64,000 bases of DNA from contig NZ_QGDT01000001.1 of the NCBI RefSeq assembly GCF_003149085.1, forward strand, positions 558,001 through 622,000. Reading direction: 5' to 3'. This stretch comes from Dyadobacter jejuensis. GTDB taxonomy: Bacteria > Bacteroidota > Bacteroidia > Cytophagales > Spirosomataceae. The translations under genes and the position numbers were made by a program. The notes beneath the pieces were generated by a model. The model was not told where the DNA came from and ran no database searches. It was given only the letters and a program-made list of their open reading frames with translations. Below, one piece after another: positions 51,133 through 59,475 of this stretch (position 1 is the stretch's first letter; the number at the start of each line of letters is the position of its first letter).

Positions 51133-51978
51133 ATGCACGTATTTACCACTGTTTCTGAGCTGCAGGGCTATCTCCAAGCGGCACGCTTCAATAACCAGTC
51201 TGTAGGCTTAGTAGCCACTATGGGGGCTCTTCACAGGGGGCATATTTCGTTGATTGAGGCGGCCCTCTCCGAAAATGAGGTAGTCGTATGCAGTATCTTT
51301 GTGAATCCTACCCAGTTCAATAACCCCGAAGACCTGGTAAAGTACCCGCGTAGTGAACAGGAGGACCTCGCCTTGTTGCGAAAAGCCGGTTGCCAGGTAG
51401 CATTTGTTCCTCTGGTGTCGGAAATGTACCCGACGCCAAGCATTCTTCAGATGGACTTTGGGCCTATAGCTCAAGTGATGGAAGGGAAATCGCGCCCTGG
51501 GCACTTTAACGGAGTGGGGGTAGTGGTATCGAAGCTTCTGCATATGATCATGCCTGACAGGGCCTATTTTGGCCAAAAGGACCTACAACAAGTGGCAATT
51601 GTCGAACAGCTGATTCGGGATCTTTCATTCTCCGCTCAGCTCGTGGTTTGTCCTACCCTTCGCGAGGAGTCGGGGTTGGCCATGTCATCCCGTAACAAAA
51701 GGTTGTCGGACGAGGAATTGAAGCTGGCTGCGCTGATCTACCAAAAGCTTGCAGAAGCGAAAAATCAATTATTGTCTGGCATATCCATTCCTCAAGTTAT
51801 AGCTTCTATCGAAGCGTATTTCAACCAAATTCCTGAATTTAGGCTAGATTACTTCGAGATAGTGGACCGGGAGACCCTCCAGCGGGTCGAGGGGCTCGCC
51901 GAAGGCCAGTCGGTGGCATTATGCATCGCCATCTATTTGGGTGATGTACGGCTAATCGACAATCTGGTGATAGACTAA
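51133..51978 (+). CDS. panC: Pantothenate synthetase
   Basis: ATP-dependent joining of pantoate and beta-alanine to make pantothenate. 281 residues. VGLVATMGALHRGHISLIEAA (HxGH), FVNPTQFNNPEDLVKYPR, and the pantoate/ATP site HFNGVGVVVSKLLHMIMPDRAYFGQKDLQQ with ESGLAMSSRNKRL (KMSKS-like). Divergent from the GT5 gene. Its partner panD is at 21667-22014. Confidence 0.96.
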   Translation: MHVFTTVSELQGYLQAARFNNQSVGLVATMGALHRGHISLIEAALSENEVVVCSIFVNPTQFNNPEDLVKYPRSEQEDLALLRKAGCQVAFVPLVSEMYPTPSILQMDFGPIAQVMEGKSRPGHFNGVGVVVSKLLHMIMPDRAYFGQKDLQQVAIVEQLIRDLSFSAQLVVCPTLREESGLAMSSRNKRLSDEELKLAALIYQKLAEAKNQLLSGISIPQVIASIEAYFNQIPEFRLDYFEIVDRETLQRVEGLAEGQSVALCIAIYLGDVRLIDNLVID

Positions 51979-51979
51979 A

Positions 51980-52010
51980 ACTGGCCGCCCCTCGGGAAGG
52001 AACGGCCAGT
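51980..52010. terminator. Stem-loop between panC and the Gfo/Idh/MocA gene (convergent)
   Basis: Arms ACTGGCCG (51980-51987) and CGGCCAGT (52003-52010) with a 15 bp loop, one base after the panC stop. Weak T-tract (GCTTT) follows. Confidence 0.65.
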
Positions 52011-52036
52011 GCTTTAAGTAAAGGGATGGGGCGCCA

Positions 52037-53506
52037 TTAGAGCTTCCAGTCGCCTCTATATTTGCGTTTTACGAATTGGTTGGCTGGCTCGAAATTGGTA
52101 ATTTTCATGCTCTTGCCATCCCATAATAGTTTCTTTCTTCCAGGATAATCGAAGCCCTTGCCATTGGCCTTAGTTTCGCGAAGGTTGTAGCTCCGTATGG
52201 CTAGGTTACCCATTATTACCGTTTCGGTAAGCGGGCCCGAGTAGTCGAACGAAGAGGTAAGTGCCTTATGTTCCTTACTCTTAAAGCCTGCCTTACAGGC
52301 GTCTACCCACGAAGTTTGGTGCCCATATTCGGGCATAGAGGTATATTTGTTTTCGAAAGCGCCTTCTGGCATTTCGATCTTCTCTCCCGACTTCATGTAA
52401 ATTTTGGGGTTACGGCCATAGGTTCCACAGGTCATTACACCTTTTTCGCCTATCATTAACACACCATTGCTGCTATCATCTTCACCTAAAGGTTCGTTGG
52501 CAGGGATCCATTCGGGGTGGAAGGGACGTAGACCGCCATCATGCCAAGTCATTTTGAGGTTGGACTTATTGACCTTGGTCGACGGGAACTGAATTTCTAC
52601 CCGCGAAGAAGGTGGGCACCCTTCTGGGATGTACTCTGGCGACCAGTCCTTAATAAAGACGGCTCCGGCGCTACATTCTACCGCGGTAGGGTAGCCAAGT
52701 TCGAAAATACGGAAGGGAGAGTCGATTAGGTGACAGCCCATATCGCCCAGAGCACCGGTTCCGAAGTTCCACCAGCCTCTCCATTTGAAAGGATGGTAAG
52801 CAGGAGTATAGTCTACAAATTCGGATGGTCCTAGGAACAAGTCCCAGTCTAGGGTACTTGGAATGGGTGACTTTTCGGTGGGCACGGGTATGCCCTGCGG
52901 CCATACGGGACGGTTGGTCCATACCTCTACCTCACTCACATTTCCGATGAGGCCTTTCTTAAACCAGTCGACCATTTGCTGCTGACCGGGATTGGAGGCT
53001 CCTTGATTACCCATTTGGGAAACGAGCTTGTACTTACGAGCCGCCTCGGTAAGCATGCGAGCCTCGTAGATATCGTGGGTTAAAGGTTTTTGAACATACA
53101 CATGCTTACCGGCTTGCATCGCTGCCATGGCTATAACGGCATGCGTATGGTCGGGTGTGCTAATGGTAACGGCGTCGATGTCCTTGCCCATTTCGTCGAA
53201 CATCTTCCGGAAGTCTTTATACTTTTTAGCGGTTGGGAATTTCTCAAAGCTCCTTTTGCCTTGTTCCCAGTCTACATCACAGAGGGCCACAATATTTTCA
53301 GCACCATTGTTCCAGGCATTGGCAATGTCTGAAGTTCCCTTGCCTCCTATACCAATTCCCGCAATGTTTAGCTTGTCGCTAGGCGCTTTAAATCCTTTTC
53401 CTAAAACGTGGCGAGGTACAATGAAAAAGCTACCGACAGCGGCTGCAGAACTTTTTAATAAAAAATCGCGGCGGGTAACCGGATTTATCTTTTTTTCTTC
53501 ACTCAT
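52037..53506 (-). CDS. Tat-exported Gfo/Idh/MocA-family oxidoreductase
   Basis: 489 residues. Tat signal T11-R-R-D-F-LLKSSAAAVGSFF near the N-terminus, which suggests export of a folded protein with bound NAD(P). Rossmann start IAGIGIGGKGTSDIANAWNN, catalytic EKP-like motif AGKHVYVQKPLTHDIYEARMLTEAA with Lys, and a long C-terminal domain (NFGTGALGDMGCHLIDSPFRIFELGYP). Members of this family act on sugars or sugar nucleotides and are common in glycan-degrading bacteria. Substrate unknown. The adjacent SDR and dehydratase are also sugar enzymes. Confidence 0.9.
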   Translation of the reverse strand: MSEEKKINPVTRRDFLLKSSAAAVGSFFIVPRHVLGKGFKAPSDKLNIAGIGIGGKGTSDIANAWNNGAENIVALCDVDWEQGKRSFEKFPTAKKYKDFRKMFDEMGKDIDAVTISTPDHTHAVIAMAAMQAGKHVYVQKPLTHDIYEARMLTEAARKYKLVSQMGNQGASNPGQQQMVDWFKKGLIGNVSEVEVWTNRPVWPQGIPVPTEKSPIPSTLDWDLFLGPSEFVDYTPAYHPFKWRGWWNFGTGALGDMGCHLIDSPFRIFELGYPTAVECSAGAVFIKDWSPEYIPEGCPPSSRVEIQFPSTKVNKSNLKMTWHDGGLRPFHPEWIPANEPLGEDDSSNGVLMIGEKGVMTCGTYGRNPKIYMKSGEKIEMPEGAFENKYTSMPEYGHQTSWVDACKAGFKSKEHKALTSSFDYSGPLTETVIMGNLAIRSYNLRETKANGKGFDYPGRKKLLWDGKSMKITNFEPANQFVKRKYRGDWKL

Positions 53507-53768
53507 GACTTAGATGGGGTTAGTAGATTTTTTTTGTATGCAGGATTAAAAGTCGCAAGGTGAGCGTTCATACTGAAATTATTTTTTTGTTAACCTTATA
53601 AAGTAGCCCATCTTATCTGTTTTATATACGATTAAAGTCCTATTAGATACCATGGCTTAGGGGGTTGTTTTTTAGGACAAAATGGCTTCCTTGCAGCGGG
53701 GGGCAGGCCCAGATGGGCTCTTGGATGCCCTGCTACACGAGGCAATACGCTGGATTTGAAAAGGCTGC

Positions 53769-54566
53769 TTAGCTAGCAGGATGCCGCTGGTTAGAAAGGT
53801 CGGGGAGGGGGCTTACGGAAGTCCAGCCTCCGTCTACCACCAGGCTTTGTCCGGTGATATGTCCCGATTGGGGAGAACATAAGAACAAAGCTGCATGGGC
53901 AATGTCTTCGCAGATGGCCGGGCGGCCCAAGGGAGTTATAGCCGACCACATCTTGGGGTAGGTGGGGTCATCTTTGAGGGTACGCTCGGTTAGGGTGGCC
54001 CCGGGGGCTACTGTATTGATCGTGATGCCATGGGGCGACAGTTCCAAGACGAGGTTTTTTGCCAGCATCTCTAAGCCTGCCTTGGTCATCGCATAGGCGC
54101 CCAGATTCTGATGCGCCTGATGTCCTACTACCGACGACATCAGGAGGATCCGTCCGCCCGATTTTTGGAGTCTCATCTGCCGTGCAGCCGCTTGGGTGAG
54201 CAGAAAGGTGCCTACCATATTTACGTCCAGTACTCTGCGGAGGTCGGCCGTTGGGTATTCAAAAAAATCGCCAAAGAGGGTAATGCCTGCATTGGCCACG
54301 GCGATAGTCAGTTTTCCGAAGCAGTTGACGGCCTCTTGTACTAGGCCGTCGATGGTGGTAGCTAGAGAGGCGTCGCCAGGGAATGCGATACATTCACCGC
54401 CTTCGCTGCGAATCTTTTCAGAGGCCTCTTTGGCGAGCCGTTCATCGAAGTCGTTAAGAATGATTCCCGCGCCTTCTAAGGCCATTTGTCGTGCTATTTC
54501 GAAGCCTATGCCTTGCCCAGCACCGGTAATTATGGCTACCTGATCTTGAAATTGTAGCTTGTTCAT
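53769..54566 (-). CDS. SDR-family sugar/alcohol dehydrogenase
   Basis: 265 residues from ATG 54566 (an upstream ATG at 54581 is possible). Cofactor motif VAIITGAGQGIGFEIAR (TGxxxGxG), NAGITLFGDFF, active-site LMSSVVGHQAHQNLGAYAMTKAGLEML with Ser and YxxxK, and the end TGQSLVVDGGWTSVSPLPD. It probably oxidises a sugar or sugar acid (L-fuconate/rhamnonate-type pathways use such enzymes). Adjacent to an IlvD/Edd dehydratase on the same strand with a 129 bp gap. Confidence 0.88.
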   Translation of the reverse strand: MNKLQFQDQVAIITGAGQGIGFEIARQMALEGAGIILNDFDERLAKEASEKIRSEGGECIAFPGDASLATTIDGLVQEAVNCFGKLTIAVANAGITLFGDFFEYPTADLRRVLDVNMVGTFLLTQAAARQMRLQKSGGRILLMSSVVGHQAHQNLGAYAMTKAGLEMLAKNLVLELSPHGITINTVAPGATLTERTLKDDPTYPKMWSAITPLGRPAICEDIAHAALFLCSPQSGHITGQSLVVDGGWTSVSPLPDLSNQRHPAS

Positions 54567-54694
54567 GATCTTTTTTGTCATTCAGGATTCTGTCAAAGAT
54601 ACGGGTTGGCAGGTGGTAACTGCTTAAGGGTAGCCTCTTTCTCATCGGCTAGTGGATGGGAAAGAGGCTGCCGATTTGGTTAAACACCTTGGAG

Positions 54695-56413
54695 TTAGTG
54701 GGAATCGCGCGTGACTTTATCGCCCGAGCCACCCCGTAAAAAGTCTAAGTCGGCACCTTGATGGGCCTGCATGACGTGATTGAGATGCAGCTTCACATAG
54801 CCACGGTTATAGCCTAGTTCCAGCGGCTGGAAGTCGGCCCGGCGCCTTTCTAACTCTGCATCGCTCACCTCGAGGATCAGGCTTCGATTGGCTACGTCTA
54901 GGGCTATCATATCTCCATCTTTTACCAAGGCCAAGTTACCACCGACAGCGGCTTCAGGGGAAACGTGTAGGACCACCGTACCAAAGCCGGTGCCACTCAT
55001 CCGTCCATCGGAAATGCGTACCATATCCACTACACCTTTCGCCAATAGCTTTTTAGGAAGCGACATATTGCCTACTTCTGGCATGCCTGGGTAGCCCTTA
55101 GGGCCTACATTTTTTAGGACCAAGATGCTGTTATCGTCGACGGGCAGGTTGGGGTCGTCGAGTCGGGCCTTATAATCGTCGATATCTTCAAATACGATAG
55201 CGGGCCCTCTGTGGTTCATGAGTTCGGGCTTTAGGGAGGCGGAGGGTTTTATAACGGCCCCATCCTCGCATAAGTTACCCTTTAGGACGGCCAAGCCGGT
55301 GAGGTCCTTAATGGGCTCGGCTAAGGTGGCGATCACGTCGGTATCGAAACATTCGGCAGTGGCGGCATTCTCTGCTATGGTTTTTCCATTGGCCGTGATG
55401 GCCTCTTGGTGCAGCAGTCCTAGCATCTCTTTCATCACTACAGGAAGCCCGCCAGCATAGTAAAAGTCTTCCATAAAGTAGCCTCCTGAGGGCTGGAGAT
55501 TGAGCAATAAAGGAACCTTCTCACATAAGGCATTGAAGTCCTCCAGGGTGAGGTCGACCCCTATTCGGCCGGCTATAGCGAGCAGGTGGATGACAAAATT
55601 GGTAGATCCCCCTATGGCAGCGTTGAGCATAATGGCATTTTCGAAGGCCTGCCGGGTTAAAATATCCGATAAGCGAAGGTCTTCTTTGACCATCTGTACG
55701 ATGCGGCGACCCGATAAATGTGCGATTACCTTGCGGCGTGAGTCGGCAGCGGGAATGGCGGCGTTTTCGGGCAAAGTAAGTCCTAAGGACTCCACCATAC
55801 AGGCCATGGTGGAGGCGGTACCCATTACGGCACAGTGGCCATTGCTACGGCACATACAAGCTTCAGCATTGGAGAGTTCATCCTGAGAGATTTCGCCCTT
55901 TCGGTGCATTTCCGAGAATCGCCACACATCGCTAGTTCCGATACTTTTGCCTCGGTATTTGCCAGTAAGCATAGGGCCTCCAGACACTACGATGGTAGGA
56001 ATATTGACGCTCGCAGCTCCCATGACGAGTGAAGGAGTGGTCTTGTCGCATCCACAGAGTAGCACTACCCCATCTATGGGGTTGGCTCGTATAGATTCCT
56101 CAACATCCATGCTGGCTAAGTTCCTATACAGCATGGCCGTGGGCTTGATCAGGGTTTCGCCGAGCGACATCACCGGAAACTCTACCGGGAACCCACCCGC
56201 TTCCCATACTCCTCTTTTTACCGACTCGGCCAGCTCCCTAAAGTGTCCGTTGCAAGGGGTTAGCTCAGAAAAAGTATTGCAAATGCCGATCACCGGGCGC
56301 CCATCGAATTCGTCGGCGGGGTACCCTTGATTCTTCATCCAAGCCCTGTATATGAATCCATCCTTTCCCGTTTTTCCAAACCAGCCGCGGCTTCGTAATT
56401 GATTATCTTCCAT
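54695..56413 (-). CDS. IlvD/Edd-family dehydratase, probable sugar-acid dehydratase
   Basis: 572 residues. Fe-S dehydratase motifs: VIGICNTFSELTPCNGHFRELAESVKRGVWEAGG, and GVVLLCGCDKTTPSLVMGAASVNIPTIVVSGGPMLTG with Fe-S cysteines, GTASTMACMVESLGL, and the C-terminal MSGTGFGTVVLHVSPEAAVGG. Resembles L-arabonate/D-xylonate-type sugar-acid dehydratases more than IlvD, because of the context with an SDR and a sugar importer. It removes water from aldonate to 2-keto-3-deoxy acid. Cytosolic; likely in one operon with the SDR. Confidence 0.85.
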   Translation of the reverse strand: MEDNQLRSRGWFGKTGKDGFIYRAWMKNQGYPADEFDGRPVIGICNTFSELTPCNGHFRELAESVKRGVWEAGGFPVEFPVMSLGETLIKPTAMLYRNLASMDVEESIRANPIDGVVLLCGCDKTTPSLVMGAASVNIPTIVVSGGPMLTGKYRGKSIGTSDVWRFSEMHRKGEISQDELSNAEACMCRSNGHCAVMGTASTMACMVESLGLTLPENAAIPAADSRRKVIAHLSGRRIVQMVKEDLRLSDILTRQAFENAIMLNAAIGGSTNFVIHLLAIAGRIGVDLTLEDFNALCEKVPLLLNLQPSGGYFMEDFYYAGGLPVVMKEMLGLLHQEAITANGKTIAENAATAECFDTDVIATLAEPIKDLTGLAVLKGNLCEDGAVIKPSASLKPELMNHRGPAIVFEDIDDYKARLDDPNLPVDDNSILVLKNVGPKGYPGMPEVGNMSLPKKLLAKGVVDMVRISDGRMSGTGFGTVVLHVSPEAAVGGNLALVKDGDMIALDVANRSLILEVSDAELERRRADFQPLELGYNRGYVKLHLNHVMQAHQGADLDFLRGGSGDKVTRDSH

Positions 56414-56539
56414 CTTTTGTTTTATTTAGTATTTATGAGGTAAAGCAGCTTTATTCTGAAATATAATTCTATATATTCTTTAAAAGGAAAATATAGTAAT
56501 TTAGGGGCCTTCATTCCCGCTCTTTAAACGATAGTAATT

Positions 56540-57781
56540 TTGAATTCAACACGAGACTTTTGGACGATCATCTTCCTAGTAAGTGCCCTTTCGGTGGGCC
56601 AGGTGAAGTCACAAAATTTGCTGACCAAATTGATGCAAAAGCATCCAGAACGTTTCGAGCAGGTATTTGCTGAGCCAGAAAAGTTTCAGGTTCAGGTTCG
56701 ATACACCCGAATCGATCGTAAAAGGAATAATGATCCGCATTTTACTACCTTCGACTACGGAGTTGATCCCAATCAATACTTTTATCCGGCTAGTACGGTA
56801 AAGCTCGCAGTGGTTGCCCTGGCCCTGGAAAGGCTCAATAAACTGGGGATAGACAAATATACGCCCATGCTAACGGGTGCTGACAGGCCATCTCAAACTG
56901 TAGTTCTGGCCGATTCCTCTTCAGAGTCAGGCCTGCCGTCGGTAGGGCATTATGCCAAAAAAATATTGATGGTTAGCGATAATGATGCCTTTAACAGGTT
57001 GTATGAATTTCTGGGGCAGGAGGCCATTAACGACTCCCTCAAAGCGAAGGGTTATTCCAATACCCGAATCACCCACCGACTGAGTATCGCTTTGTCGGCT
57101 GAGGAAAATCGATACACCAATCCTGTAACCTTCAAAATGGATGGAAAAGTGCTGTGGGACCAGCCTGGTGCTTATTCGCAAAAGACTTACTGGGCTCCTG
57201 AGCCCATATACCAAGGCAAGGGGCATCTTGATGGAGAGGACCGGGTGAGCATGGAGCCTTTCGATTTTTCGCAGAAGAACTACTTTCCTATAGCGGAGCA
57301 ACACCAACTATTACGGGCTCTGTATTTCCCGCTATCGGTGCCTGAGTCGCAGCGTTTTCAGCTATCCGACGACGATTATACCTTCCTATATCGGTATATG
57401 TCTCAATTTCCTGTAGAAACGAGTTTTCCTAAGACTTATACCGACGACTATTATGACGGCTTTTCGAAATTTCTACTTTTTGGAGCCACAAAAACGAGGC
57501 TACCTAGGCATATTCGACTTTTTAATAAATCGGGTGGGGCCTACGGGTATTTGTTAGACAATGCCTATGTGGCAGATTTTGAGAAAGGAATAGAATTTAT
57601 GGTTACGGCTGTAATTTACTGCAACCAGAATGAAATTATTGGAGATGGCGTGTATGAGTACGATAGCATAGGTCTTCCTTTCTTGGCTAATTTGGGGAAG
57701 ACCATTTTTGAGTATGAGCTAGAGCGGAAGCGGAAAATGCGTCCTGATTTGGATCGCTTCGAAGTAGAGTATGATAAATAA
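56540..57781 (+). CDS. Class A beta-lactamase-like serine hydrolase
   Basis: 413 residues, start TTG 56540, needed for the signal peptide (DFWTIIFLVSALSVGQVKSQ). Active-site motifs: S85-T-V-K88 (SxxK), S146-D-N148 (SDN), and NKSGGAYGYLLDNAYVADF (KTG-like, KSG) near residue 330. Longer than typical class A enzymes (about 290), with extra segments between motifs. The E166 omega loop cannot be placed by eye, so it may be a peptidoglycan or ester hydrolase, not a true lactamase. Probably secreted or periplasmic. Confidence 0.85.
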   Translation: MNSTRDFWTIIFLVSALSVGQVKSQNLLTKLMQKHPERFEQVFAEPEKFQVQVRYTRIDRKRNNDPHFTTFDYGVDPNQYFYPASTVKLAVVALALERLNKLGIDKYTPMLTGADRPSQTVVLADSSSESGLPSVGHYAKKILMVSDNDAFNRLYEFLGQEAINDSLKAKGYSNTRITHRLSIALSAEENRYTNPVTFKMDGKVLWDQPGAYSQKTYWAPEPIYQGKGHLDGEDRVSMEPFDFSQKNYFPIAEQHQLLRALYFPLSVPESQRFQLSDDDYTFLYRYMSQFPVETSFPKTYTDDYYDGFSKFLLFGATKTRLPRHIRLFNKSGGAYGYLLDNAYVADFEKGIEFMVTAVIYCNQNEIIGDGVYEYDSIGLPFLANLGKTIFEYELERKRKMRPDLDRFEVEYDK

Positions 57782-57795
57782 TAGGTTAACTGGCC

Positions 57796-58188
57796 TTATA
57801 CCCTCAGCTTGAGTCTTGGGGCGATTTGACAGACAAACAAATTATAGAAATGCCCTATAATTAATAGTCCTGAACCTACATAACCCAACCATACAAATAG
57901 GGAGTTATGCCCTTCTAGAAGAATACTCATCGAAAAAAGGCCTAGAGCGACCCAAAGGAATAGCTTAAGGCCTCGCGCGGGATGCGACTTGGTAGCGTAA
58001 AATACCGCAATGGCATTGATCAAGATAAACAGAAAGTCTAACGACAATAAGCCTGACTGATGGCTATGACCATGGCTCAAAGTAGAACCCAATGATACCG
58101 CAGGCAGCAATAAACAATGAATAATACAAAGTATTGATCCAAATATACCGACATAGTCGGCCTTATTATGTGTATGCGTTGTTCTCAT
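57796..58188 (-). CDS. MerC-domain membrane protein
   Basis: 130 residues from ATG 58188. His-rich start MRTTHTHNKADYVG, then four hydrophobic spans. The first carries IFGSILCIIHCLLLPAVSLGS, with two Cys in the transporter-like CxxxHC region, and HGHSHQSG follows. Matches the MerC domain family of metal transporters. A longer frame starts at 58371, but the promoter with operator lies inside that extension, so 58188 is preferred. Convergent with the hydrolase. It is probably part of a Zur-type zinc regulon. Confidence 0.85.
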   Translation of the reverse strand: MRTTHTHNKADYVGIFGSILCIIHCLLLPAVSLGSTLSHGHSHQSGLLSLDFLFILINAIAVFYATKSHPARGLKLFLWVALGLFSMSILLEGHNSLFVWLGYVGSGLLIIGHFYNLFVCQIAPRLKLRV

Positions 58189-58194
58189 GCTAAA

Positions 58195-58209
58195 TGTAAT
58201 GTTGTTGCA
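58195..58209 (-). promoter_or_regulatory. Degenerate metal-regulator site over the merC start region
   Basis: TGTAAT-GTT-GTTGCA, matching the palindrome TGCAAC-N3-GTTGCA in 10 of 12 arm positions. It touches the -7 element and covers the predicted transcription start. The same relation of degenerate site to -7 box recurs upstream of the TonB receptor (61891-61911). Confidence 0.5.
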
Positions 58210-58239
58210 AAAGTAATGAGGTAAAAGTTCTCGTGCAAC
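58208..58239 (-). promoter_or_regulatory. merC promoter
   Basis: -7 TACTTTTG (complement of 58208-58215), 20 bp spacer, -33 GTTG (complement of 58236-58239). The -33 lies inside the perfect palindrome at 58234-58248. Confidence 0.7.
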
Positions 58240-58248
58240 TTTGTTGCA
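58234..58248. promoter_or_regulatory. Perfect Fur/Zur-type operator upstream of merC
   Basis: TGCAAC-TTT-GTTGCA, a perfect 6-3-6 inverted repeat that covers the merC -33 box. The same palindrome with a different spacer (TAT) lies upstream of the TonB receptor gene. Expected ligand: the Fur-family protein at 58423. Confidence 0.75.
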
Positions 58249-58336
58249 GTCAATTTTTCTGCCTTCAGTACTGGCACATCTCATTGGGCATAAAGTAAAA
58301 GATGGAGCAGGGAAATGGGTAGATTGTCTAAAAATT

Positions 58337-58367
58337 TTTGAAGTAAAGTGAATAGAACTTAACTTTG
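58337..58367 (+). promoter_or_regulatory. Promoter of the Fur-family gene
   Basis: TTTG (58337-58340), 19 bp spacer, TAACTTTG (58360-58367): consensus at both boxes, 55 bp before the ATG. No TGCAAC palindrome overlaps it, so autoregulation would have to come from the operator 90 bp upstream. Confidence 0.8.
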
Positions 58368-58422
58368 ACAAGGATCGTTATAAATTTATGGCAATCCCGA
58401 CAACCGATCAAAATGTATTTAA

Positions 58423-58833
58423 ATGGATGATTTAAGAGAGATTTTGAGGGTACATCATTTAAGAACTACTACCTGTAGGGAGGATGTACTTTCGACTTTT
58501 ATTGATAAAAAAATTGCACTTTCTCATGGAGATTTAGAGGGGGGCTTGGGAGAAAGCTACGATCGTGTGACTATTTATCGAACCCTCAAGACATTTCTTG
58601 AAAAAGGAATCATTCACAAGGTGCTCGACGATGAGGGCTTACGCTACGCCTTATGTTCGCACCAATGTTCCGAAGAGAAGCACCAACACGATCATATCCA
58701 TTTCAAATGCAGTGAATGTGGCCAAACGAACTGTTTGGAAAACCTGCATATTCCGTCTGTTCAATTGCCCGAGGGATATAAGCCCGAGGGGTTCAATCTG
58801 CTGATACAGGGCGTTTGTCCCAATTGTAATTGA
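58423..58833 (+). CDS. Fur-family transcriptional regulator (Zur-like)
   Basis: 136 residues. Winged-helix DNA-binding domain (about 1-80: LRTTTCREDVLSTFIDKKIALSHGDLEGGL, ESYDRVTIYRTLKTFLEKGIIHKV) and a metal/dimerisation domain with HQCSEEKHQHDHIHFKCSECGQTNCLE (two CxxC pairs; structural zinc) and the final CPNCN. The ordered histidines and four cysteines fit a zinc-type Fur (Zur). It represses when metal is bound. The same operator sequence precedes merC and the TonB receptor gene. Divergent from merC. Confidence 0.9.
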   Translation: MDDLREILRVHHLRTTTCREDVLSTFIDKKIALSHGDLEGGLGESYDRVTIYRTLKTFLEKGIIHKVLDDEGLRYALCSHQCSEEKHQHDHIHFKCSECGQTNCLENLHIPSVQLPEGYKPEGFNLLIQGVCPNCN

Positions 58834-58870
58834 ACACTGCTACATCCGCTGGGAGTGGATGTAGCAGTGT
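58834..58870. terminator. Strong hairpin between the Fur gene and the lipoprotein gene
   Basis: Perfect 14 bp arms ACACTGCTACATCC (58834-58847) and GGATGTAGCAGTGT (58857-58870), 9 bp loop, immediately after the Fur stop codon. Only weak T content follows, so a terminator for both convergent genes is likely. Confidence 0.7.
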
Positions 58871-58876
58871 CTAGGT

Positions 58877-59431
58877 CTATTCTATAATTAAAGGAAAATC
58901 AATATTTACATCGTCGGTGCCTGGTGTGGAAGTACCATCTTTGGTACCTGGCTGATGGCGAAGTTGTACCTTCAGTTTCCCTGAAACAGCACTTGCGGTG
59001 TTTACATGGCCGCTTAGTCCCAATGGCAATCCATTGGAGTCCTCATCTGAATAGTGATAAGTTAAGGCCGTAGATGGATTAGGAGTGATCAGAACGAGGT
59101 GATCCACTGCCTCTTCCAAAATCTCCCCTGTGATATCGTCGGTTGGATTCTTGCTTTCATCCAAAAACTCCAGTTCTAGCGTATAACTGCTGTTGGGGGC
59201 TAGCCGAATGGTATCGAACTGGCTGGCATCATTTCCCCCAGTTCCATCCTTGTCTTGAAAAAGAAAAGTACTGGTCGTCCCCGATGCCTCATCGGTAAAG
59301 TGAAGCGTAACTGTGGTAATCAACTCATTTTCCTCATCGGGTTCTAGTTCCTCTCCCGAATCCTTGCATTGCATAAACAGAGGGGCTGCGGCTAAGAATA
59401 ATAAAAGAGCGATTTTCTTGTTGTTTCTCAT
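58877..59431 (-). CDS. Hypothetical lipoprotein of the metal regulon
   Basis: 184 residues. Signal peptide with lipobox (AAAPLFMQCKDSG, Cys about 22). The mature part is very acidic (GEELEPDEENE) with beta-strand patterns TTVTLHFTDEASGTTSTFLFQDKDG and LVLITPNPSTALTYHYSDEDSNGLPLGLSGHV. No metal-binding histidine cluster is visible. It lies 44 bp downstream of the TonB receptor gene and is probably co-transcribed. Similar lipoproteins accompany TonB receptors in zinc-responsive loci of the phylum. Confidence 0.75.
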   Translation of the reverse strand: MRNNKKIALLLFLAAAPLFMQCKDSGEELEPDEENELITTVTLHFTDEASGTTSTFLFQDKDGTGGNDASQFDTIRLAPNSSYTLELEFLDESKNPTDDITGEILEEAVDHLVLITPNPSTALTYHYSDEDSNGLPLGLSGHVNTASAVSGKLKVQLRHQPGTKDGTSTPGTDDVNIDFPLIIE

Positions 59432-59475
59432 GGTTATTACATTTTAGGGTGAAAATTAATTTGATTGGGTAATTA

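Noticed and set aside
58189-58371. Longer N-terminus for the MerC protein
   Set aside because: The promoter and operator sites sit in this region, so it is unlikely to be translated.
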